Notes under the pieces: model-generated | What the model saw: the letters and a program-made list of their open reading frames with translations, nothing else | Told to the model about the DNA's origin: nothing | Databases searched by the model: none | Source: Elysia marginata | Taxonomy: Eukaryota; Mollusca; Gastropoda; Plakobranchidae | DNA: 23,075 bases | NCBI GenBank assembly: GCA_019649035.1 | Contig: BMAT01004845.1 | Location: forward strand, 60,443 to 83,517 | Reading direction: 5' to 3' | Shown: piece after piece, positions 9,939-19,382 of the stretch | How positions within the stretch are numbered: the first letter of the stretch is position 1 | Layout of the letters: every line of letters starts with the position of its first letter | Made by a program: the position numbers and the translations under genes

Positions 9939-11028
9939 TTATTTAAAAGATGCAGGTTATATGTTATGAAGCCCACAAATGATGCAGACTCAGAGTCAGA
10001 GTAGACATGACATATTTAGTTCCCATTGCCTCCTGTACTTTAGTTGAGTTATTGCTCCACTTGTGTCTTAAGTCAGTGTATCTCGGATAGGTTATATTCA
10101 GTTTTACTTCAAGACAGTTTAACCTGCAATTGACTTTTAGAACCAGAAACCTACATTTCATTCAATGCACTTTAATGAAACTTTTTGGCTGATCTTTTTT
10201 TTTCCTGTTAATTGTAACATTAGTAGTAAGTTGTTGGCTTTCACTTTCAGGCGGTATTTTCCACTATTGTTTCGTGAAAAATTAAAGGTTTGTCAATGAA
10301 GGTTTGAAACTAATCAGCTAATTGTAATTTGCTTGTGTGTGTCAGCATTATCCACACAAATACCTAACTGAATTTGCTGACTTTTCCAACCAGAAAAAAC
10401 CCAACAAATGCATTATGAATGCATTTCTTGATATTTGAACTGCTTTTTACAATTTCTTTTGGTAAAACAGGTAAAGGGGTATTATGATCACATTTTTTTC
10501 AATGAAATGCTCAGTTTTTTCCATTATTAAGTGATTTAACTAATTAATTATTTTTGAAGTTATTTGAATAACTAAACTTGTCATTTTAACTTTGTCAAAA
10601 ATGTTTGTCTGCTTTGATTACAATATCTATGTCATGATATAAACTAAATTTTAATGTGATATTAAATTTTAAGTTTAGAGACTGACCTTTTGTGAAAAGA
10701 AATCTAAAGAAAAAGATAAGTGCAATGAGATGCCTCTAAAGTCTTTGTTTTCATGTTTGTTTGTTTTTTGTCTTTTTTTAAATGTCAGCTGAAACATCTT
10801 TTCTGTGAGGAATGGCTTTCGTTCTCTCATCTCCAAACCAGTGACCTTTGTTTTGTGCGTAATTTTTAATCAAATGAGTTTTTTTATCCTGTAGGACAGG
10901 AATTTTCACCATTTGATATATCATTCCTGCCTCTCAACGTTGTCGCCCTCTCACTGCTAATTCACTTTGATCCGATGTTTTTTTATGCTTTGAAGATTGT
11001 CTGACCAAAATTACATGTACATTATATA

Positions 11029-11049
11029 TTTATGTATGTATGTATGTTT
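11029..11049 (+). repeat. (ATGT)n microsatellite
   Basis: A short TATG tetranucleotide run of about four units, inside the presumed 3' UTR. Confidence 0.6.
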
Positions 11050-13054
11050 TAGTGATTGTTGACCAGAAAAATAAGTAAATTGATACATTCCAGCGAGTTA
11101 CAATGGTGCAACTGTATAACTATTTCCTGTTTCCATAAAAAAAGATTGGTTTTCCTCAATACTATGCACTGCATTAGCCTGGTTTCATTCTTTCTTTTTT
11201 TTTTTTTTTTAAACTCTTGAGCTGTAGTTGAAAATGCGTTTTCTGTTTTACATTATTACAATATTTTAAGGATAAGCTTTAACATATTAGAGAAGAGTAT
11301 CTTAGAGTAAGGAAAATTCAGCAATACACCATATAAAAGCTGCAATGTGCATTGGTGTGAATGAGTCCGATGTAGCAAATTACCCATTTACCATCTTCAA
11401 AGGTGTCGCTGTTGTGAACAAGACAGTGTTCTAAGCCTGCAAAGGTCAAACATTTCGTAAGGTTTTTAATATTTTGTGTAAAGATGTTACAACCTTTGTT
11501 GGTTTAAAATATAAAGAGAAGATATAGACCTTTCAGTGATGTATTCTCTAAAAAGGAATTTCCGACTTCAGGCTCATTTGTCCTGTTAGCGAGACAAATG
11601 TTAATGCTGGTGATTCAATAGATCCAAAGTGCAACAGGGTGCTTATAAACATAGTTCAATTTTCTTACATCTGAGTGTGAACTTCATTGGCTGGCCTCAA
11701 TGTTTGACAATCATGACCCCACTGTAAGTTCCTGCCCCACAGACTTTGCATTTTTTCTTCTTTTTTTTTTTTGTTGTATCTAGAGATTTTTTTAATAAGG
11801 CAATCCCTCATTACTCTCAAATACTTTTGCCTGTCTGATATCAGAATCAGCCTTTCTGTTAAAATTCAGTATTGTAATAGATCATGTATGGTATGAGTTA
11901 AGTGCTTGCTTAACATCCTTATGACTGCAATATTTCATACTGTTGTTAAGCTCTACTGGGCAAGGTAATGCCTGGCCCTGAATGAGTTCAGTAGTGTTGC
12001 TTTTGAAAGGTTCTTCAGTTTTAAAAAGATATTTTTTTACAGTCTTTCTCTTGTAGTTTCAGAGGAAAAGTAAACTTGTAATTTTGATTTTTGAAAGGCT
12101 TATTACCTAATGACATTGATTGGTATAGAAAATCATACTTGGAAAAGCTTTTCAAATTTCTTTTGGGTTAGACCTCATTGTGAGAAACATGCATTTCAAA
12201 TAAGAAATAGTCAGGTAGATGCATATCACACAATTAATCTGGTGCTTATCCAAGATCAGTTTGTAGTTTTCATTTATTCTTAGAATCGAAAACAATATAA
12301 ACAATCACATCAAGTTGCCACAAGTCTATTAGAAAGTACTTAATTTTTTGTGGATAGCTACACTTTATTATTAAAAATTAAAAGTTTGACGTCATTCACC
12401 CCTTATGGTACTATCGTTGGCCTAGCTACTAAGACATAATCAATAGTGTGCCTACATCCTAAGCTAAAAATTTTAACTTTAAGTGTTTCATATTTCTTGG
12501 GAGGAAATTTGTACATTTGATGTTTCAAATTTGGAAACTTGAAGTAAAAGCCCCCCTTTTTTTGGTAAGATTCTTAAGCAACCAACCAGGTCAATATTTG
12601 ACAAAGTGAATGCTGGTTAGTGTCTTTTTTATACTTAGTGGTGTTCAAACTTTTTTTTTTCAGTGCATTCTGTCACCACAAATAACAGCAGTTTCTTCAT
12701 ACATGCCAGCACTAGTTTGTGAATATTCATGGTGTTTTCAGTCAAACTGAGATCAAAAATTTATTTTTTTGCAATACATGCCTTAAGATAACTTTGTAAC
12801 CATACACTGTAATGTATTTACGAAAAACAATCCTGTGTCAAGGTAGGTGCTGTAAATGTTTGCTGCTACCTGTTTGATTTGTAAACTAACTTTATTGGGT
12901 TTTTTTTTATCCTTGTTACCAACCTAATCATTTCCTGAGTGGTTACAATGTGTCAACAAAAAGCCTTGAAGTTTAAACTTTAACTTAAGCTGAATTTTTA
13001 GGACTTCTTTACATGATAGTTCTGCAGTTAACATTGATATGGGGCCTTGCATTC

Positions 13055-13060
13055 AATAAA
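13055..13060 (+). terminator. Distal poly(A) signal candidate AATAAA
   Basis: TTCAATAAAGACAAA resembles a typical vertebrate and invertebrate cleavage context. It is one of three distal candidates for the end of the SERTA transcript (with 13485 and 14024). Confidence 0.3.
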
Positions 13061-13484
13061 GACAAATCATGGGAAGCTTGAGAAAATGGGAAATGCAAAG
13101 ACCGATGCTCAAAGAGGAAATGTTTTCTCTCTCAAAATATGAATATTGCAACCTAAGCTTTTGATGATGGCAAAGTGCACAAGAATTTTTTTCTGGAGCA
13201 AACATTTAGATTTTGCCATGTGTTGATGTGAAGAAAGGGATGGAAATGTATCTAGTCTCGTAGTCATATAGAGCTTGTGCAAAGCCAACTTTGCAGCTTT
13301 CATCTTATTATATAGACACATAAAGAATTGAATAAAGAAAATTCTTAGCTGAAGGAAATGTCTAGGGAAGGTTGATGAACTCAGTTGCCATTGAAGAAAG
13401 GAGATTTCTGTATACATGTACATGTAAAGTCGACGACAAGTTTTCTGGGTTGTTTTTTTTTAAAGTAAATTTCTATTTGAATGA

Positions 13485-13490
13485 AATAAA
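13485..13490 (+). terminator. Distal poly(A) signal candidate AATAAA
   Basis: GAAATAAAAATG is followed by a GT-rich stretch (TTTTGTACAGTGTACAG) suitable as a downstream element. After this point the strong T-richness fades. Confidence 0.3.
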
Positions 13491-13510
13491 AATGTCTAGA
13501 AATTTTGTAC

Positions 13511-14129
13511 AGTGTACAGTTGAGCAGAGCTCAGCCAGCTTTTAGCCTTGGTCACCAGCGTTTGTGCGCATGTGATATTTATCAGGAGGTCTCAGATGTA
13601 ACTTAAACTATTTATTGTTGGAGACTGAGGCTACCAGCTGGATTGGGCTCTCACTCTCAGATTCTTTTATCCCCCAGTTTCAGAGTGCTATCGATAAGGT
13701 TTTATCCTCTTGAAGAATGTATCATGTATGTATGTCATCAGGGCAGCTTGCTTTTTTGTCATTGTTTTAACCTGTGGGTGATGCTCAGCAAAATAACAGT
13801 GACCAAGGCAGCAATCTATACATACATATACAGTTTACATCGAGAAACCTGATGATGATAAATTGTTATCCAATCGTCTATGTAAAGCATTTGTGTTGGG
13901 GAGTTTCCAAATTACACAAGCGCTATGAATCAATGGCTTTTGCTGTTTTTGCTGATGTCTTTTCATCAAAAACTTGTTATTCAATTTGCAGATCCAGTTA
14001 TTTATACTTTGGTAAATGATATAAATAAATATATTACGAAATTCTATTCTGCTTCTGTTCATTTGACTTTTTGAAAATATTGTGTCCATACATGTACAGT
14101 GGGTCATTTGCGTAAACCACAAACCTGGG
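13511..14129. other. Intergenic stretch between the presumed 3' UTR and the first MITE
   Basis: I see no convincing gene. Overlapping short frames on both strands at 13643-14122 share no conserved features. A further AATAAA at 14024-14029 could be the most distal cleavage signal of the upstream gene, and a TACATGTA octamer lies at 14089. Confidence 0.4.
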
Positions 14130-14312
14130 TACAGTGGAATCCTGATAAAGTCAACATCTCGGGACCGAAGAAATGTGTTGACTTTAACTTAAGCAAGAGT
14201 TGACTTTAACCATCACAAAGATAAAAGAAATGCGATATGGGACTGCCAAACAGAGTTGACTTTAAGCTAGAGCTTCCCTTAAATGTGTTGACTTTAAGTG
14301 GATTCCACTGTA
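14130..14312 (+). mobile_element. MITE copy 1 (Tc1/mariner, pogo/Tigger-like), non-autonomous
   Basis: The element proper is 14132-14310 (179 bp) between TA dinucleotides at 14130 and 14311, matching the TA target-site duplication of Tc1/mariner elements. The ends are inverted: CAGTGGAATCC...TAAAGTCAAC on the left, and GTTGACTTTAAGTGGATTCCACTG on the right. Internally GTTGACTTTAA is repeated at 14177, 14199, 14255 and 14287. The CAGTGGAA start and the CTCGGGACCGA block near the left end recall pogo/Tigger-type termini. There is no transposase; the element must have moved in trans. Confidence 0.85.
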
Positions 14313-14690
14313 TTTCTCTTGGAAGTTGTTTACAGAAGAAAAAAAATTGCAAATCAAGTTATTACGTGCACATAATTATAAACTGATGTATTTTCAAGTC
14401 ACACAGTGGCTAAGAATCATTAATTTTTGTGGGCTTTATAAAAAACAGCTCAGGAAATCATCATCTAATCTTGATTATGAAAAAACAGGTTACACTATAT
14501 CATGTATATGATTATATCTTTCCTCAAAGTGTTGATGATTTTTTTAAATTTAGGGAGCAAAGAAAGATGTGGCGTTCAAAAAATGTACGACCTAGGAATT
14601 GCAACAGCAATTTATTCACTCTGTTTGCAAAAGATTTTCATTCACTGCTGAAAAGGACGTAAATGTACAGGCAGAGTTGAGAGAAAACAA
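14313..14690. other. Unannotated stretch between MITE 1 and the foldback element
   Basis: AT-rich DNA with short overlapping plus-strand frames (14326-14511 and 14429-14662) that show no family features. Nothing else is seen. Confidence 0.4.
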
Positions 14691-15711
14691 TTTGGTGTTT
14701 ATCTGGACAGGACTCCACTACAGGCCTACAATGTTAAGTCTGCCTCAAACGTGAGATAGATCTAATCATTCGTCAAAGTTGCCAAGTGAACTGCTAAAAC
14801 CAAAATATAACTGTGGTTTGAACGGGAGACAGGGCGGAATATGTGCCAACGGCCAAGCCACCGAATGTTAACAAATTCCATCTCTAATTCTCTTACTCCC
14901 TATGTTCATCACTGTCGTGTTGGAGACTGGATTTTATTTGTAACCTTTAGACTACACCAGTAAGGACAATTCTAACTACATTTATTATTTGACTCTGGCA
15001 TCGGATAAAATAGCATCACCTAATCTTACCTGAGCATGTCAATAACAAACAAAACATTCAGTGTTTAGACTTTGGCCTTCAAACTCAAAGACTGGAAAAT
15101 CGACCCAGTCGACCAGGTTCTACATGCAAAATACTTACCAAAGACACAGACACTCTACATTTTCTTTTGTGCCAGCTTACCGTGATTGATTGTACTAAAA
15201 CACTGTCATACGTAAGTTTCTTACAAAACTGATCTATGTACATGTATATGTATATACGTGTATGTACAGATATTGTCTAGTGCCGCTCAAGGTTCAGGCT
15301 TGAGACTGTGTGCACCCACCTGGCACCAGCGCCACATACGTACAGTGACAGGCCAAGCTTTCCAAATGCTAACGTACATAAATGACATTGAAGTGAAAGT
15401 CTGACATTGTCTTATCATTAAATTGTTAGATTTAATTAACGCAAACTGGCAAACTTATAAAGGTATATTTGAAGGGCCCACCCTTGACACGTCAGTGATG
15501 AACATAGGGAGTAAGACATGAAATTTGTTAACATTCGTTGGCCCATATTCCGCGCTGTCTCTCGTTCCAACCACAGTAATGTTTTGGTTTTACTTTTAGC
15601 AGTTCACTTGGCAACTTTGACGAACGTATAGATCTATCTCACGTTTGAGACAGACTTAACATTGTAGGCTTGCAGTGAAGTCCTGTCCAGATAAACCTCT
15701 CTGGGCCAAAC
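14691..15711. mobile_element. Foldback element with about 220-bp inverted arms
   Basis: The left arm, about 14691-14920, is repeated inverted at about 15487-15711, with identity that looks like 85-90% by eye. Landmarks in order are GTTTATCTGGACAGGACT, CCTACAATGTTAAGTCTG, CAAACGTGAGATAGATCTA, CAAAGTTGCCAAGTGAACTG, CGAATGTTAACAAATT and CCCTATGTTCATCACTG. The left arm has a 12-base insertion next to CCAACG. The 566-bp loop has no coding frame of note. I see no clear target-site duplication. It could be a foldback or long-TIR DNA transposon derivative, or an inverted duplication of host sequence, because the minus-strand open frame enters the right arm. Confidence 0.75.
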
Positions 15712-16041
15712 TAAAAAGTTTATTTCGGGCTGGCCATAGCGCAATGTTTTAAAGGGTAAAAACAACATCGCAGTACTGTTGAGCTGTTGCGTAATACCAT
15801 ACAGAGGCATGACAAAAAATGATGTTGTTAGCTCCGCGTTGAAACAAAACACAGGTGGTCGTGAGCCGTCGACTTCAACTTGTTCAAGCTTGGGGCAACG
15901 TAGCGAGTGAACCACATCTGTTGCCACAAGGAGACCAATTATAAGAAATGAAGACAATGTTACACACCAGGAATTAAAAGCAGAGGCATCCCAGTGTGGA
16001 TATTGGCATCGCAACTGAATTGAATTGCGAAATAGACTCAT
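15634..16041 (-). CDS. Hypothetical protein with signal-peptide-like N-terminus (possible first exon)
   Basis: The open frame has 135 codons and matches no family I recognise. A hydrophobic segment at about residues 24-45 (WCVTLSSFLIIGLLVATDVV) is followed by a short extracellular-like stretch with Cys49 and Cys66 and an N-glycosylation sequon at Asn88. This is the look of a secreted or type I membrane protein exon. Residues after about 110 are encoded inside the right arm of the foldback element, so the natural reading probably leaves by splicing or is disrupted there; a possible donor GAG/GTTTAT lies near 15698. A TATTTATA box lies at 16075-16082 on this strand but is too close to the ATG to be a normal TATA box for it. 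It could equally be a chance frame. Confidence 0.3.
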   Translation of the reverse strand: MSLFRNSIQLRCQYPHWDASAFNSWCVTLSSFLIIGLLVATDVVHSLRCPKLEQVEVDGSRPPVFCFNAELTTSFFVMPLYGITQQLNSTAMLFLPFKTLRYGQPEINFLVWPREVYLDRTSLQAYNVKSVSNVR

Positions 16042-16626
16042 CTCTAAAGCGTCTATTTCGTCTATGCTCGACGCTATAAATAACTATCTAAACTTTTAAG
16101 CGTGTATGCACACCCATGTATTGCCATGCATGCTATGATTTTAAAGATAGACACAGTGCTATTTGGAATAAATAGCGAAACAATATACTCCAATCTGGTA
16201 GAAAATGCACAGGCTCACTCAACTTTTTAACCAATTACATGTACCAGAATTATCTTTTCATTAGGTGATTTGCATTTTTTTTTTGAAAAGATGATTTCAA
16301 TAGAGCCAATTTTCCTCATGTATTTTTACTGGAAGTGGAATCATTTAAAATAAAAGCCAACCATATTCATTAATAAGAAAAATACATGTTTGTGCATTAG
16401 CACAAGCAATGTGAAGAAAAACAGGTTATTTTGGCATGCCTAAATCACAAGCGGTATGAAATAGGTGTTAATGTCATAGCCTACAGGTTTGGAAAATATT
16501 GTTCTGTACGCACATTTAATGTGTATTCGGGTACATGTACTAAGTAAAGCTAAATCTTAGAGATTTTTAAAGCTACATTCGTCTGGTGACAGGATACTTC
16601 GTTTGCCTTTATAATTGCTATCTTTT

Positions 16627-16646
16627 TGTGTTTGTTTGTTTGTTTC
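16627..16646 (+). repeat. (TTTG)n microsatellite
   Basis: Short run of GTTT units, with a second longer run about 75 bp downstream. Confidence 0.75.
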
Positions 16647-16720
16647 TTACTGTTGCTTTTTTCTTTGAGGGGTGGGGTGGAGGGGTCGGTTTGTTTTATT
16701 AAGAGGGCTACGTCTTTTTT

Positions 16721-16752
16721 GTTTGTTTGTTTGTTTGTTTGTTTTGTTTTGT
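16721..16752 (+). repeat. (TTTG)n microsatellite
   Basis: A run of about seven GTTT units ending in two GTTTT variants. Confidence 0.85.
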
Positions 16753-17206
16753 CGGCTTACAAATAAACAGCTCGGCTCCAACGTTCAGTCTTTGTTGTAA
16801 TCTACCAATGTACATCCCTGTCTCTGTCATTGTTCTTTTTTTTTCCTTACAAGACCTCATCTGATCTACTATTACTAAATCTTTTTGCCCCTATTTTGTT
16901 TCTATTCCAATGTTTCTATCTATATCTCTATAATTTTATAGAGCGGTGATCAGTTTGTTACTGACGCCTCAGCGCCTGCCTCTCTTTATGATTTGTCTCC
17001 TTCTCTTGTATAATCTCGCTGCCGCTGCCCTTTTGTGCTACATGTACATGTATTTCGTAATGACACGACACGATTAACTTTCTCTCCCTTTTTCACACGC
17101 AACCACACATACAAAATGGCCTCTTTCTCTTTTTTCTCAATACATGCCTAGTACATTCATGTACGAATCCATCTTCATATACAATGTATGTCGTTCCTTC
17201 TCTCCA

Positions 17207-17210
<4 letters not shown>

Positions 17211-17262
<52 letters not shown>

Positions 17263-17272
17263 TCTGTCTCTT
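17211..17272 (+). repeat. (CT)n microsatellite
   Basis: About 60 bp of nearly pure CT dinucleotides, interrupted twice by G. It produces an Arg/Glu-repeat frame on the minus strand that should not be called a gene. Confidence 0.95.
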
Positions 17273-17375
17273 TAGTTTCACACCTTTTCCACCTCTCTGT
17301 AAAGAAAAGGTACAGAAAATTAATGAAGTGAGTTGATCTTCAGTAAAATTAATCATATCGACATACATACATGTA

Positions 17376-17556
17376 TACAGTGAAATCCTGATAAAGTCAA
17401 TACCTCGGGACCGAAAAAAATGTTGTGACTTTGAGCAAGAGTTGACTTCAACCATTATAAAGATATAAACAAAATACAAAATGGGACTGCGAAAGAATGT
17501 TGACTTTAAGTAAGAGTTTCCTTTAAAGGTGTTGACTTTAAGTGGATTCCACTATA
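17376..17556 (+). mobile_element. MITE copy 2, same family as copy 1
   Basis: The element is 17378-17554 (177 bp) between TA dinucleotides, in the same orientation as the copy at 14132. It shares the left end (CAG.GAAATCCTGATAAAGTCAA), the CTCGGGACCGA block, the ATGGGACTGC block and the right end GTTGACTTTAAGTGGATTCCACT. Substitutions scattered over the whole length show that the copies are old and independent. Confidence 0.85.
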
Positions 17557-17884
17557 CATGCCAGAATACTGTGCACACCAATTTTGGACTTTGAGATCGG
17601 TATCGTTTTTTGTTTTTTTTTCGGGAATTACGAAAGTTTTATTTTTAGTTTAATTCTGAGTTCATGTGATCGTTTTATTTTTAGCATCTGTGGTTGAGAT
17701 CCTAAATATCTGACCATAGCTTTGTACATATTTTTTAACTTTGTTGAAAATGATTGTATTGAATTGTGAGTTAAAGCAACAGTACATACATTGCACATGT
17801 ACATGACTATGAAGACTGCGTCTTTCTAATTACCGTACAAATATATTGAGTGAACATCCCTCATTCGGATTGCTAGCTTGCCAT
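17557..17884. other. Spacer between MITE copy 2 and the LINE
   Basis: AT-rich, no gene or element recognised. Confidence 0.4.
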
Positions 17885-17925
17885 GTTTTGAGGGCTTGCG
17901 TGTCTCGATGACCTGGATAGCTATG

Positions 17926-17964
17926 CCGGCGGGAGCTTGCTCCTGGTAGGGTCACCCATGCCGG
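17926..17964 (+). other. Structured segment in the LINE 5' leader
   Basis: CCGGC (17926-17930) can pair with GCCGG (17960-17964). Two small hairpins are nested inside: GGAGC/GCTCC at 17932-17943 and GGG/CCC at 17949-17957. A further perfect hairpin, TACCTGG/CCAGGTA, lies at 18091-18108. Some LINE families carry self-cleaving HDV-like ribozymes at the 5' end, but I could not fit that consensus here, so only the base pairing is claimed. Confidence 0.35.
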
Positions 17965-18235
17965 ACAGGTTGAAGGGTAGAGGTCAGACTAGAAGCGATC
18001 CAGAGTCTTATAGATTTAGCATAGGCTAACAATCTGCATGTCGCAAAACGTGTCTAAATGGTGAACGAGGTAGTGACTCCTGAAAAAAGTTACCTGGCCC
18101 TCCAGGTATGAGGTATATGTTTAGCAGCCCTTCCCTCGGAAAAATCCTACCTTAGAGTGAGAACGATCTCTCCCAAGATATATATAATAATGACGCTGTC
18201 TGGGCAGAGCCTTTCAAAGGAAAGTCAGGGAGCGG

Positions 18236-19235
18236 ATGAACCTCCTGATGCTGAGGAAGACTTGCAGACTAGGCACCTGGAATGTCAGAACTCTATACAA
18301 AATAGGCAAATTAAAGGAAGTAGCCAGAGAATTCAATGTCTACAAGCTGGACACCCCGGGGATTACGGAAACTAGATGGACAGGTAACGGAAGGCCAACC
18401 CTGGGCACAATGGTGTACTCCGGCCATGAAGAAGAAGATGCAAACCATACTAAAGGAGAGGGACTTATGCTCTCCAGACAAGCAGCTAAGTCACCACATG
18501 TACTAAGATGGCAACCAGAGGGGTCCAGTATTGTGTCAGCTATGTTAAAAACAAACAAGAAAAATATTAACCTTCGGGATATTAATTGTTATGCATCAAC
18601 AAATGAGAAAGGGGAAGATGTAAAAGAACAGTTTTACGCAAGGCTTCATGATACAGTGAAGAAATCTAAAGCTAAAGACATTACAAATCAATTGGGGGAG
18701 TTTGATGCAAAGATAGGAAATTACAACACAGGGTACGAAGAAATTAAGTGGAATCAACGTATTGGACGAATCCACGAAAATGCGGACATGTGCGCCAATA
18801 ATCAAATGATGATTTTTTTTTGTTTCTTTGGGGGGAGGGGTCCAGCACAGAAGGATACACAAAGCAACTTGGATCTCACCAAACTTCAACCTTGGAACAG
18901 AAAACCAGAGAGACAACATCTGCATCAACCACAGTTTTAGAAGCTCTCTACAAAATGTGAAAGTATTTAGAGTAGCAGATATTGGATTAGATCATCATCT
19001 GGTGGCAGCAAAGATCAGGTCTAAACTTAGGAGATGCAAGTTTGCCCCGCACCAGAGGCCCAAATACAATGTCAACTTGCTGTCAAGCCAACAGAAAAGG
19101 GAAGAGTATGCAATAGAGGTATCCAACAAGTTTTATGCTCTGGGGACACTAGGGGAAGTGGAGAATATTAAGGACTACTGGAATCAAATCAAGGGAGTGT
19201 GGAAAGAAAGCTGTGAAGAGGTAAGCAAACAATAA
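18236..19235 (+). pseudogene. LINE endonuclease domain, frameshifted and catalytically altered
   Basis: An AP-endonuclease-like domain that in the live family nicks target DNA. Visible motifs are GTWNVRT (Asn at 18281-18283), GITETRW (Glu at 18368-18370) and DHHLV near 18990. The usual GDxN motif reads GEFD here (Asp to Glu at 18698-18700, Asn to Asp at 18704-18706), and the Ser before DHH is Leu. A T/G-rich insertion around 18812-18836 shifts the frame; the domain then continues in another frame from about 18838 (RRIHKATWISP) to a stop at 19233-19235. The start at 18236 is the first Met in frame; the ancestral start is uncertain. Confidence 0.88.
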
Positions 19236-19382
19236 ACGGATCACAAATGAGACAAAAGTGAGAATAAAGATGGCAAAGGCGGTTCTCAATACCAGTAAGA
19301 CAAGAGCGACCAAAGCACTAGCACAGCAAAGCTTTGCCGAAACGGATAAAGCAGTGAAACGAAGTGTGCGAGAAGACTGGAG

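Larger units (their letters stand above)
6397..13510 (+). other. Probable long 3' UTR and downstream region of the SERTA-domain gene
   Basis: About 7 kb after the stop codon contains no credible coding frame, splice-bounded exon or transposon. By eye the plus strand is consistently T-rich with many T-runs, as in long animal 3' UTRs. An AU-rich nonamer lies near the stop, a PUF-type TGTAAATA lies at 9931-9938, and AATAAA occurs at 7133, 7538, 7700, 9096, 13055 and 13485. Long 3' UTRs are usual for SERTAD genes, so alternative polyadenylation is plausible. How far the transcript really extends cannot be told from sequence alone. Confidence 0.45.
16042..17375. other. Non-coding stretch with simple repeats
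   Basis: No gene is recognised. The stretch holds TTTG and CT microsatellites and four isolated TACATGTA octamers (16236, 16532, 17039, 17045). The minus-strand frame at 17093-17479 is an artefact of the CT repeat (Arg/Glu dipeptides) and overlaps MITE copy 2. Confidence 0.5.

Noticed and set aside
13109-14122. Overlapping frames on both strands of 69-104 codons
   Set aside because: They overlap each other in opposing frames with no domain features and lie in the tail of the presumed 3' UTR.
17093-17479. Minus-strand frame with a long Arg/Glu dipeptide run
   Set aside because: Produced by the CT microsatellite, and its N-terminal part lies in MITE copy 2.
17885-18110. HDV-like ribozyme in the LINE leader
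   Set aside because: I could draw nested hairpins but could not fit the double-pseudoknot order and catalytic cytosine region by eye; kept as a finding to test, not as a feature call.
18236-18940. Calling the LINE endonuclease a host gene (often labelled craniofacial development protein 2)
   Set aside because: It is followed by reverse-transcriptase and C-terminal LINE blocks in the same orientation, so it is part of a retrotransposon.
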